This document shows, in pieces, positions 1 to 6,357 of a DNA stretch of 10,983 nt; position 1 is the first letter of the stretch, and every line of letters starts with the position of its first letter. The stretch covers positions 1 through 10,983 of the forward strand of contig CAKQJZ010000066.1 in NCBI GenBank assembly GCA_934247875.1. Reading direction: 5' to 3'. This DNA is from an uncultured Spirochaetales bacterium. Lineage in GTDB: Bacteria > Spirochaetota > Spirochaetia > Sphaerochaetales > Sphaerochaetaceae. Below the pieces are notes generated by a model that saw only the letters and a program-made list of their open reading frames with translations, did no database searches and was not told where the DNA came from. The translations under genes were made by a program, and so were the position numbers.

Positions 1-127
1 AACCTGAACTGTATTTGCCATTTGTGCTCACAGATGTATAATATCACTTGACTAACGGTCACAACATATCAGTTATTCATCTATAATAGGCCAAGTTGAT
101 GATGAGAATACTTCAATCAAAGTAACA
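1..127 (+). other. Decayed 5' continuation of the repeat-protein gene
   Basis: In the frame of the downstream gene, codons stay open back to base 56 and are closed by a TAA at 53-55. Bases 80-127 in this frame read like the start of a repeat unit (IIGQVDDENTSIKVT) and align with the second repeat of the protein (SGAVGSEEPRLVIT), so coding sequence continues upstream of the first ATG. The +3 frame over 42-83 reads LTNGHNISVIHL, which resembles the YNG-containing start of a repeat, so a frameshift near base 80 is likely. No Shine-Dalgarno site precedes ATG 128. I infer a broken or 5'-truncated gene rather than a true start at 128. Confidence 0.45.
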
Positions 128-1066
128 ATGAGTAGCGCTAACGTTGGCAGTACTGTTGATAGTCATGTGATATTAGTAGATAACATTCCTTCTAACAACT
201 ATTATATAATGCCTGAAAACCTAATTGTTACAATTGTAGCAGCAAGATTAACACCAACAATACCTCTTTCATTTGAATACAACGGAGAAAGAGAAAGAGT
301 CTTAACTACCAAAGAATTAAGTGGCGCAGTAGGCTCAGAAGAACCTCGACTTGTAATAACTATGGAATCCCAAAACGCCGGTGCTCAATGTGAAGATTAT
401 AATATTACATTCAGTGATGGCTCCACTGCTTCTAATTACTATATAGGCAGCTCTGAGATCATAGGTATAGCCCAAATAGTCAAGAAAAAGCTAACACTGC
501 TACCAATGACTGTAGGTGATTACTTAATGACACTCTGGCTTCCAGAAGGAGGTTCTTCAACTGCACCTATGAAAGAAAGAACAATAAGACTAGGCTCAAA
601 GAATGGTGTAGTTAATAACGAAAACGTAATCCTAACATTATCATCAGAAGATGAGGAACATTGGAAAACAGGCGTGGCATATACTTTGGATAAATACAAA
701 TTGGAACTCAATGATGCTAATTATGAAATCAAACTGATTACAAACCAAAAATTATCTAAAATAAATAGTACGGCAGAAACAATAACTGCAGATGGAATAA
801 AGAAAACATTTTCTAATCCTGGTGATATATCAGTCACAAAAGTATGTAAATTTACACCAGAAGATGAAGGTGACTCGTACACAATTATTTTGAGTGATCC
901 AACTAACCCAAATACTTATTTAAACGTAATGGATGAGAATGGTACTCATTTCTATACCAGTGATAATAGATGTGAATTACAAGTCGAATATGGCAATATA
1001 GAACATTATGTATTCTTCATGCTACCTTCAAAGAGTTCTTGTGATATTACCTTGAAAAAGAACTGA
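128..1066 (+). CDS. Beta-rich repeat protein, YDG/MBG-like domains, 5'-truncated
   Basis: Open frame of 312 residues from the first ATG. No enzyme motif is visible. The protein carries degenerate repeats of roughly 80 residues. Around residues 1-44 the pattern is VTMSSANVGS, then NYYI, then ARLT. It recurs around 76-122 as ITMESQNAGA, NYYI, KKLT, more weakly around 167-205 (ILTLSSEDEE, DANYEI), and perhaps again around 240-270. The order (threonine/serine strand, A/N-G turn, NY.I strand, closing K.LT, then FEYNGE opening the next unit) is typical of the YDG/MBG families found in bacterial surface or secreted proteins. There is no signal peptide, because the N-terminus is missing, and no LPXTG motif or C-terminal membrane anchor. 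The start lies inside a repeat and has no ribosome site, so this is probably the tail of a pseudogene or of a longer gene. A terminator follows 17 bases after the stop. A surface role is inferred from the family only. Confidence 0.6.
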   Translation: MSSANVGSTVDSHVILVDNIPSNNYYIMPENLIVTIVAARLTPTIPLSFEYNGERERVLTTKELSGAVGSEEPRLVITMESQNAGAQCEDYNITFSDGSTASNYYIGSSEIIGIAQIVKKKLTLLPMTVGDYLMTLWLPEGGSSTAPMKERTIRLGSKNGVVNNENVILTLSSEDEEHWKTGVAYTLDKYKLELNDANYEIKLITNQKLSKINSTAETITADGIKKTFSNPGDISVTKVCKFTPEDEGDSYTIILSDPTNPNTYLNVMDENGTHFYTSDNRCELQVEYGNIEHYVFFMLPSKSSCDITLKKN

Positions 1067-1083
1067 TAAACCCAAACTATTTA

Positions 1084-1118
1084 GAGGCTACAGCGGATAA
1101 GTTGTAGCCTCGCTTTTT
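1084..1118 (+). terminator. Rho-independent terminator after the repeat protein
   Basis: Perfect 9-bp stem GAGGCTACA (1084-1092) and TGTAGCCTC (1103-1111) with a 10-nt loop, followed by GC and a five-T run at 1114-1118. It ends the repeat-protein transcript before the ATPase region. Confidence 0.85.
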
Positions 1119-1132
1119 GACTACATTCCAAT

Positions 1133-1212
1133 CAGAAAACCCGGCAAAATAGTACTTAAAATCTCAGAAAACCGGGCAAAACATCCCTATAAAAACTCGA
1201 AAAACCCGGCAT
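1133..1212. repeat. Three spaced direct repeats, core AAAACCCGGCA
   Basis: Three copies of a motif close to CAGAAAACCCGGCAAAA begin with their G at 1135, 1167 and 1199, spaced exactly 32 bases apart. The middle copy has CCGGG where the others have CCCGG, so it could base-pair with either neighbour. The intervening sequence is AT-rich and not conserved. The array lies between the upstream terminator and the promoter region of the ATPase gene. Its core resembles the array downstream of that gene. Confidence 0.7.
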
Positions 1213-1228
1213 TATTTAAAATATTTTC

Positions 1229-1257
1229 TTGTATTTAAATAATTAATATGATATTAG
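1229..1257 (+). promoter_or_regulatory. Possible promoter of the first ATPase gene
   Basis: TTGTAT (1229-1234), a 17-bp spacer, then TATTAG (1252-1257), in very AT-rich DNA between the repeats and the gene. The match is weak and other hexamers in this region would score about as well. A ribosome site AGAGGG (1266-1271) lies 5 bases before the ATG at 1277. Confidence 0.25.
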
Positions 1258-1276
1258 TAAAATACAGAGGGAAATA

Positions 1277-2632
1277 ATGCTAAAACGAAGAGCTGAGAAA
1301 GAAATATTAGACTGGATTCAAGATGACAATAATTCAGCACTTTTGGTAACTGGTGCTAGACAAGTTGGCAAAACATATCTGATTCGCAGTATCCTTTCCT
1401 CTTCATATGACTATGAAGAGATAAACTTCATTAAGACTCCTGCCCTAGTTCCTGTTTTTGAACATATTCTTGAGAACGGCGTTACAAGATTCGTCAATGA
1501 ATTGTCTTTTATTGTTGGCCATAAAATAAAGGAAAGCAGCATATTATTCCTCGATGAAGTCCAAATGTGCCCTTCAATTTCGACTGCAATAAAATTCCTA
1601 GTAGAAGAAGGAACCTTCAGATATATATTATCAGGCTCGCTCTTAGGCGTTGAAGTGCATAACATAAAATCTGCTCCTGTTGGTTATCTCTCAATCATTG
1701 AGATGTATCCTCTTGATTTTGAAGAATTCTTAAATGCCTTTAATGTATCAGATAGGATTTTCAGCAGCCTTCATGATTGCTTTGAGAAAATGATTCCTGT
1801 TGATTCAGCTATTCATGAAAAACTGATGGAGCTTTTTTACATATATCTAGTAGTTGGAGGAATGCCTGCAGCAGTATCTGAATATATTAACTCAGGATCA
1901 TTATTGAAAGTATCTAATATACAGAAGAACATTATTGAGCTTTATAAGATGGACTTCACTAGATATGAACATGAAGATAAGAAACTCAGATTAAGAAAGA
2001 TCTATGACCTCATTCCATCTGAATTGGATGCAATGAACAAAAGGTACAAATTTACCGATATTGATCCTCACTTCAAATTCGATAGATATGAGAATAGTTT
2101 TAACTGGCTTATTGATGCAGGTGTTGTAATTGATGTGCACAACGTAAAAGAGCCAATGATTCCCCTTAAAGCAAATCTTGAAAGCAATCTAATGAAAGTA
2201 TTCATTTCTGATGTTGGATTGCTTTCCCAGATGTATGGACGCAATACACAATTAAAACTCTTAGCGCATGATAGTGATATAAACAATGGCGCAATCTTTG
2301 AAAACTATGTCGCTCAAGAGCTTCTATGCCATGGTTGTTATGGATATTACTACTCCCAGAAAAAATATGGAGAACTTGATTTCATAGTTGAACTTGATTC
2401 TCATGTATTGCCATTAGAAGTAAAAAGCGGACATGAATATAAAAAACACAAAGCCCTCGACAATGTAATGAACGTCAAAAACTTCAGAATCAGGGATGCC
2501 ATTGTTTTTTCTACAAATAATGTCGAGAAAATTGGAAATATAAGATATTTGCCAATATATATGACTATGTATCTGAAATCCAATGCTGCGGATTTACCTA
2601 AGAAGAAAATAGACATCTCTATATTGCAATAA
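1277..2632 (+). CDS. AAA+ ATPase with DUF4143 nuclease-like C-terminus
   Basis: 451-residue protein of the AAA_14/DUF4143 class. Walker A is GARQVGKT at residues 26-33 and Walker B is ILFLDEVQ at 89-96, with Asp93-Glu94. A sensor-like strand YILSGS follows. A long helical linker separates this domain from a C-terminal region containing GELDFIV (Glu366, Asp368) and LPLEVKSG (Glu381, Lys383). The D...E-x-K spacing is that of the PD-(D/E)XK nuclease fold, and the key residues are present. Members of this family are widespread, often in many copies per genome, and their biological role is poorly defined; links to mobile or defence regions have been suggested. The start is supported by AGAGGG 5 bases upstream. 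The gene stands alone, bracketed by short repeat arrays on both sides. Base composition looks more AT-rich than the PTS operon, which fits an acquired unit. Family assignment is firm; function is not. Confidence 0.85.
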   Translation: MLKRRAEKEILDWIQDDNNSALLVTGARQVGKTYLIRSILSSSYDYEEINFIKTPALVPVFEHILENGVTRFVNELSFIVGHKIKESSILFLDEVQMCPSISTAIKFLVEEGTFRYILSGSLLGVEVHNIKSAPVGYLSIIEMYPLDFEEFLNAFNVSDRIFSSLHDCFEKMIPVDSAIHEKLMELFYIYLVVGGMPAAVSEYINSGSLLKVSNIQKNIIELYKMDFTRYEHEDKKLRLRKIYDLIPSELDAMNKRYKFTDIDPHFKFDRYENSFNWLIDAGVVIDVHNVKEPMIPLKANLESNLMKVFISDVGLLSQMYGRNTQLKLLAHDSDINNGAIFENYVAQELLCHGCYGYYYSQKKYGELDFIVELDSHVLPLEVKSGHEYKKHKALDNVMNVKNFRIRDAIVFSTNNVEKIGNIRYLPIYMTMYLKSNAADLPKKKIDISILQ

Positions 2633-2653
2633 AGCACTTAAGAATATGGCGCG

Positions 2654-2737
2654 GCACAAAAACCCGAAATGAAATTGCACAAAAACCCGAAATGAAATTG
2701 CGCAAAAACCCGAAATGAAACTGCGCAAAAACCCGAA
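2654..2737. repeat. 23-bp tandem repeat array, 3.65 copies
   Basis: The unit is close to GCACAAAAACCCGAAATG followed by AAATT. Copies run 2654-2676, 2677-2699, 2700-2722 and a partial copy at 2723-2737. The first two are identical. Copies three and four carry GCGC instead of GCAC, and copy three ends in CT. The array starts 21 bases after the stop codon of the ATPase gene. There are no spacers, so it is not a CRISPR. It shares the octamer AAAACCCG with the 32-bp-spaced repeats upstream of the same gene. Confidence 0.9.
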
Positions 2738-2905
2738 GCAGAGAAAATAATCCTTATTCTTAATATGATATTGTCTACTATAACTATTCCTTAATACTTC
2801 ATTTCAAAGAATAAAATATCCTATGCAATAGGGATTGATTGAATTATCTTTATTAGCGATTACAAAAGCTATAGATATTTTTCGATTTTAGTTAAATTAT
2901 TTTAT
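2738..2905. other. AT-rich intergenic DNA without a gene
   Basis: No open frame with a ribosome site, RNA gene or terminator is visible here. A short dyad CCTAT-GCA-ATAGG lies near 2819-2831, but it lacks a T-run. Bases 2851-2864 loosely resemble a CcpA-type cre site, which I do not accept (see the rejected items). Confidence 0.5.
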
Positions 2906-2960
2906 ATTTGCAAATTTTTAAAAATAAAGTTTGACAGTTCCTATTTTCAATGAGTTAATA
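2906..2960 (+). promoter_or_regulatory. Promoter of the PTS operon with UP-like element
   Basis: TTGACA (2931-2936, perfect -35), a 17-bp spacer, then GTTAAT (2954-2959) preceded by TG at 2951-2952, an extended -10. Transcription should begin near 2966. A/T tracts just before the -35 box (about 2912-2929) resemble an UP element. A 10-bp palindrome ATTTGCAAAT (2906-2915) sits 15 bases upstream of the -35 box and could be a protein-binding site. Confidence 0.8.
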
Positions 2961-2972
2961 GAGAGAGCAAGC

Positions 2973-2997
2973 GGATTGTTACCATTTGGGCAAAACC
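2973..2997 (+). promoter_or_regulatory. RAT ribonucleic antiterminator site
   Basis: The leader contains GGATTGTTAC (2973-2982) and GGGCAAAACC (2988-2997), the two conserved halves of the RAT hairpin bound by LicT/SacT/BglG-family proteins. The apical part is short (ATTT between CC and GG), so this RAT is more compact than the roughly 29-nt Bacillus examples. Its last four bases are also the first bases of the terminator stem, so RAT and terminator cannot form together. This is the classic antitermination switch, and it places the antiterminator gene under its own control. Confidence 0.9.
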
Positions 2998-3067
2998 AAT
3001 TTTATTATGCTTTTAAAGGGATAGAGTCTCTCTTTTCTTTGATAGCCTAATAAAGTTGGTTTTTTTT
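2994..3067 (+). terminator. Antitermination-controlled leader terminator
   Basis: The 5' arm AACCAATTTTATT (2994-3006) pairs with AATAAAGTTGGTT (3049-3061) over 13 bp with a single G-U pair, and an eight-T run follows (3060-3067). The large loop can form an inner hairpin, AAAGGGA with TCTCTTT. The 5' arm overlaps the 3' end of the RAT, so a protein-stabilised RAT blocks this hairpin and lets transcription enter the operon. Confidence 0.85.
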
Positions 3068-3095
3068 ATTATCTGCTAAAAAAAGGAGGGGCAAC

Positions 3096-3941
3096 ATGAA
3101 AGTTATTAAAACAATCAATAATAATATCGTTACATGTTTGTCCTCAGATGGCAGAGAACAGATTGCAATGGGAAAGGGTCTGGGCTTCGATTTCAAAGCA
3201 GGATCAGAACTTGATGAGAGCCGCATTGAGAAGATTTTCTCAATTGAGAAGAAGAATGGCTATGAAACAGCTAGAGACCTATTCTCGAATATGCCAGAAG
3301 AGCTTCTGAATATTTCAATTGAGATTATCGACAGCGCTAAAGAGATGCTCAATACAGAACTCAATGACAGCATCTACATAACTCTTACAGACCATATCAA
3401 CTTCGCACTCTCAAAATCCAGAAGGGGACTTGATCTATACTCTGCAATAAGTGCAGATGTCAAGGTCTTCTACCCTAGAGAATATCTACTTGGAAAGAAC
3501 GCTTTAAAGCGCATTGAAAAAACAATGAATGTAGAAATTCAGGATGATGAGGCTTGTGCGATTGCGCTGCATATTGTAAACGCTGAGTACAATACAGAAA
3601 TCAGCTCTATCATGAGAATTACAGAGACGATTGCTGATGTTCTAAAGCTAATAAGAAAGAAGACAGACTTTGATTTCAGCGATGATGATGTCGTTGGCGC
3701 AAGCTTTATCAGCTTCTTGAAGTACTTTGTCTTCCGTATTTTCCAGGGACATACAATCGTAGATAAATCAACAGATAGATTCCCTGCTTTGATAAAGAGC
3801 ATAGCTCCAGAGTGCATAATGTTAGCAGAGCTTGTTGAGGCTCACATTATGAAAAGCACAAAGCGCCCATTTACAGATATGGACAAAGCTATACTCGCAT
3901 CAAACATTTATGGTCTAAGAGAATATTGCAAAAGGAGATAA
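3096..3941 (+). CDS. licT: LicT/BglG-family transcription antiterminator
   Basis: 281 residues, the usual length for the family. An N-terminal RNA-binding (CAT) domain covers about residues 1-55 (KTINNNIV, MGKGLGF, IEKIF), followed by PRD1 (about 65-170) and PRD2 (about 171-281). PRD1 keeps both regulatory histidines, His100 in LTDHINFAL and His159 in ALHIVNAE. PRD2 has lost both: Phe207 stands where LicT has His207 (FISFLKYF), and Ser269-Asn270 stand where LicT has His269 (ILASNIYGL). In Bacillus, PRD1 histidines are phosphorylated by the sugar permease, which inhibits the protein when sugar is absent. PRD2 histidines are phosphorylated by HPr and activate it. This protein should therefore sense its permease but not HPr. 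A strong ribosome site AAGGAGG (3083-3089) lies 6 bases before the ATG. It is the first gene of the operon, behind its own RAT. The symbol reflects family likeness, not proof of a beta-glucoside target. Confidence 0.93.
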   Translation: MKVIKTINNNIVTCLSSDGREQIAMGKGLGFDFKAGSELDESRIEKIFSIEKKNGYETARDLFSNMPEELLNISIEIIDSAKEMLNTELNDSIYITLTDHINFALSKSRRGLDLYSAISADVKVFYPREYLLGKNALKRIEKTMNVEIQDDEACAIALHIVNAEYNTEISSIMRITETIADVLKLIRKKTDFDFSDDDVVGASFISFLKYFVFRIFQGHTIVDKSTDRFPALIKSIAPECIMLAELVEAHIMKSTKRPFTDMDKAILASNIYGLREYCKRR

Positions 3942-3942
3942 T

Positions 3943-4434
3943 ATGAAACTATTTGGAAAGCTATTTAAAAATGATGATAAAATCTGTTTAAATGCTCCAG
4001 TAAAAGGAAAGAGCGTCGCACTTACTGAAGTGCCTGATGTTACTTTCTCAGAGGAAATCCTCGGCAAGGGTGTTGCAATCATACCAAGCGATAACAAAAT
4101 CTACAGCCCATGCGATGGTGTTGTTGATTTGATGTTTGATACAGGCCATGCAGTCAATCTAAAAAGCGATAAAGGAGTTGAGATTCTCATTCATGTTGGA
4201 ATCGATACAGTTGCTCTCAAAGGAGATGGATTCAAGACATTCAAAAAGAGCGATGATCCAGTTAAGAAAGGCGACTTATTAATTGAGTTCGACAGAGAGG
4301 AACTGATCAAAAAGGGGTACAACGTTATAGTTCCAATGGTTGTTCTTAATACAGAAACATACAAAGAAGTCAAATCAGAGATCAATATCGATGTCGATAA
4401 AGACACAGCAGTAATCGAGATAACAGAGGCGTAA
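3943..4434 (+). CDS. crr: PTS IIA component, glucose (Crr) type
   Basis: 163 residues, matching free-standing IIA(Glc). This cytoplasmic protein takes phosphate from HPr and passes it to the IIB domain. The phosphorylated histidine is His84 in ILIHVGIDTV and the supporting histidine is His69 in TGHAV, spaced 15 apart as in E. coli (75 and 90). SPCDGVV (55-61) and the closing VPMVVLN strand also fit the family. The ATG follows the stop of the antiterminator gene after a single base, with AAAGGAGA in the last codons of that gene as ribosome site, so the two are translationally close. The obvious partner is the IICB permease encoded three genes downstream, which has no IIA domain of its own. Confidence 0.95.
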   Translation: MKLFGKLFKNDDKICLNAPVKGKSVALTEVPDVTFSEEILGKGVAIIPSDNKIYSPCDGVVDLMFDTGHAVNLKSDKGVEILIHVGIDTVALKGDGFKTFKKSDDPVKKGDLLIEFDREELIKKGYNVIVPMVVLNTETYKEVKSEINIDVDKDTAVIEITEA

Positions 4435-4436
4435 GG

Positions 4437-6053
4437 ATGATTGAAGGAAAGGGATTATCTGTATTCAGAGGTATCGCTATTGGCCCATATCATCTAATAA
4501 AGAGAGAGTCTGTAGAGATTGCTGAGAAATCAGATTGCAAGGAAACAGAAAGAGAGAAGCTGAGACTTGCACGAGAGAGAGCACATGAAGACCTTCAGAA
4601 GCTTTTTGACAAGACTCTAAAAGAGCTTGGAGAAGAAGAAGCTGCTATTATAGATATACAGATGATGATGCTTGAGGACCTGGATTTCCAGGACAGCATC
4701 AATAGCTTAATCGATGAAGGTTATTCTGCTGCATATAGCGTAAACAGAGCTGGCGAAGAGCAGGCAACTATCTTTGCAAGCCTCGATGATGAGTACATGA
4801 AGGCTAGATGCACAGATATCAGAGACATCTCCAAGAGACTTGTAAATATATTAGTAGGTGCAGAAAACTCATTTGAAATGAATGAGAAGTGCATTATCGT
4901 TGCTGATGATCTTACTCCAAGTGAGACTATCCAGCTTGATAAATCCAAGATTCTCGCATTTGCAACAAGAGAAGGCAGCCGCAACTCACACACAGCAATA
5001 CTTGCAAGAGTTATCGGCATTCCATCAATTGTTCAGGCAGATGTTCCGCTAGAGTGCGATCTTGATGGAAAAGAGATGGTAGTTGATGGCACATCTGGCC
5101 GCTTCTACATTGATCCAGATGCTGATGTATTGAATGAGCTGAAAGCTAAAGCAGAAGCTGAAGAGAAAGAAAATGGAGACCTCGAGACATATAGAGGAAA
5201 AGAGACAATATCAAAGAGCGGAAAGAAGGTTAATCTATTTGCTAACATCGGAGACGCTGAAGAGGTAGAGTATGCTTTAAAAGGGGACGCCGAGGGCATT
5301 GGCTTAATGAGGAGTGAGTTCTTGTACCTTGGTCGTAGCTCTCTGCCTACAGAGGAAGAGCTTTTTGAGAAATATAAATATGTCGTTGAGAAGATGAATG
5401 GACGAAGAGTTGTAATAAGGACTCTCGACATCGGCGCTGATAAGCAAGCTGATTACCTGAACTTAGAGAAGGAAGAGAACCCTGCTCTTGGTTACAGAGG
5501 AATCAGAATATGCTTAAGGCAGCATGATATCTTCCGCGTACAGCTCAGAGCTATTCTCAGAGCAAGTGCATTAGGCCCAGTATCAATCATGTTCCCTATG
5601 ATTATCAGCAAGAACGAAGTCTTAGAGATCAAAGAGATTGTAAAGAGCGTAAAGTGCGAGCTTGAAGGCGAAGGCAAAGCAGTTGGAAAGGATCTCGAAC
5701 TTGGTATCATGATCGAGACACCTGCCGCTGCTGTAATCTCTGATGAGCTTGCTAAGGAGGTCGATTTCTTCAGTGTTGGTACTAACGACTTAACACAGTA
5801 CACACTCGCAATCGATAGGCAGAATGCAAAGCTTGAGTCATTCTTCGATCCACACCACCCTGCCCTTATGCGCTTATTGAAGCTCATCGCAGAGAATGCG
5901 CATAAAGAGCACATCTGGGTGGGCATCTGCGGAGAGCTTGGCTCAGACCTTGCTCTTACAGATGAGTTCTTGAAGATGGGATACGACGAGCTTAGCGTTG
6001 CTCCATCAAACATCTTGAAAGTCAGAAAAAAGATTATCGAAAGTGAGGTATAA
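4437..6053 (+). CDS. ptsI: PTS Enzyme I (PEP-protein phosphotransferase)
   Basis: 538 residues, somewhat shorter than the usual 570 or so. Enzyme I autophosphorylates with phosphoenolpyruvate and hands the phosphate to HPr. The N-terminal half has the HPr-binding helices and the phosphohistidine His185 in EGSRNSHTAILAR; the family signature is normally GGRTSH, so Ser and Asn replace the usual Gly and Thr. The C-terminal PEP-binding barrel has RTLDIGADK (328-336; usually GGDK), GYRGIR, GIMIETPAAA, SVGTNDLTQYT with Asn450-Asp451, and Cys498 in VGICGELGSD. All catalytic residues seen in family members are present, so it should be active. The ATG lies two bases after the IIA stop, with AGAGG 7 bases upstream. 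It is co-transcribed with IIA, HPr and the permease rather than sitting in a separate general pts operon. Confidence 0.96.
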   Translation: MIEGKGLSVFRGIAIGPYHLIKRESVEIAEKSDCKETEREKLRLARERAHEDLQKLFDKTLKELGEEEAAIIDIQMMMLEDLDFQDSINSLIDEGYSAAYSVNRAGEEQATIFASLDDEYMKARCTDIRDISKRLVNILVGAENSFEMNEKCIIVADDLTPSETIQLDKSKILAFATREGSRNSHTAILARVIGIPSIVQADVPLECDLDGKEMVVDGTSGRFYIDPDADVLNELKAKAEAEEKENGDLETYRGKETISKSGKKVNLFANIGDAEEVEYALKGDAEGIGLMRSEFLYLGRSSLPTEEELFEKYKYVVEKMNGRRVVIRTLDIGADKQADYLNLEKEENPALGYRGIRICLRQHDIFRVQLRAILRASALGPVSIMFPMIISKNEVLEIKEIVKSVKCELEGEGKAVGKDLELGIMIETPAAAVISDELAKEVDFFSVGTNDLTQYTLAIDRQNAKLESFFDPHHPALMRLLKLIAENAHKEHIWVGICGELGSDLALTDEFLKMGYDELSVAPSNILKVRKKIIESEV

Positions 6054-6056
6054 GAA

Positions 6057-6314
6057 ATGAAGGAATTTACTTATGTAATCAAGGATGAGCTTGGCATCCA
6101 CGCTCGTCCTGCAGCACAGCTGGTTAAGGCTATTTCAGGCTTTAAGAGCACGATTACAATTGAGGGCGCAAAGGGCTCTGCAGATATGAAGAGACTCATG
6201 GCACTCATGAAGCTATCTGTCAAAAAAGATGAGAGTGTTACTGTCAAGGCAGATGGAGAAGATGAAAATGAAGCTATCAAGACTCTACAGGAGTTCTTCG
6301 AAGCTAATTTATAA
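6057..6314 (+). CDS. ptsH: HPr phosphocarrier protein
   Basis: 85 residues, the full family length. The active site LGIHARPA contains His15, which carries phosphate from Enzyme I to IIA. The position of the regulatory serine of Gram-positive HPr (Ser46, in a KSIMGVMSL context) is occupied by Arg46 in the stretch DMKRLMALMKLSV. HPr kinase/phosphorylase therefore could not phosphorylate it there, and CcpA-type catabolite repression through HPr-Ser-P is not expected from this copy. The C-terminal helix DENEAIKTLQEFFE is normal. The gene begins three bases after the ptsI stop, with GAGG 8 bases before the ATG. A 43-base gap containing a strong ribosome site separates it from the permease gene. 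Confidence 0.96.
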   Translation: MKEFTYVIKDELGIHARPAAQLVKAISGFKSTITIEGAKGSADMKRLMALMKLSVKKDESVTVKADGEDENEAIKTLQEFFEANL

Positions 6315-6357
6315 AATAGCACCATCGAGTGCAATCAAATAAAGGAGGGAGTTTCAT

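Noticed and set aside
2654..2737. Possible CRISPR array
   Set aside because: The copies are directly adjacent with no unique spacers, and no cas gene is present.
2851..2864. cre-like CcpA site (TATTAGCGATTACA)
   Set aside because: The left half-site is poor, it lies about 70 bases upstream of the promoter, and the local HPr lacks Ser46, so CcpA control through it is not expected.
5492..6013. Long open frame of 173 codons on the minus strand inside ptsI
   Set aside because: It is antisense to a clear Enzyme I gene, lacks a ribosome site and has a low-complexity, serine-rich product typical of a shadow frame.
6317..6336. Small dyad between ptsH and the permease gene (GCAC...GTGC)
   Set aside because: Only four base pairs with no T-run; not a credible terminator or processing signal.
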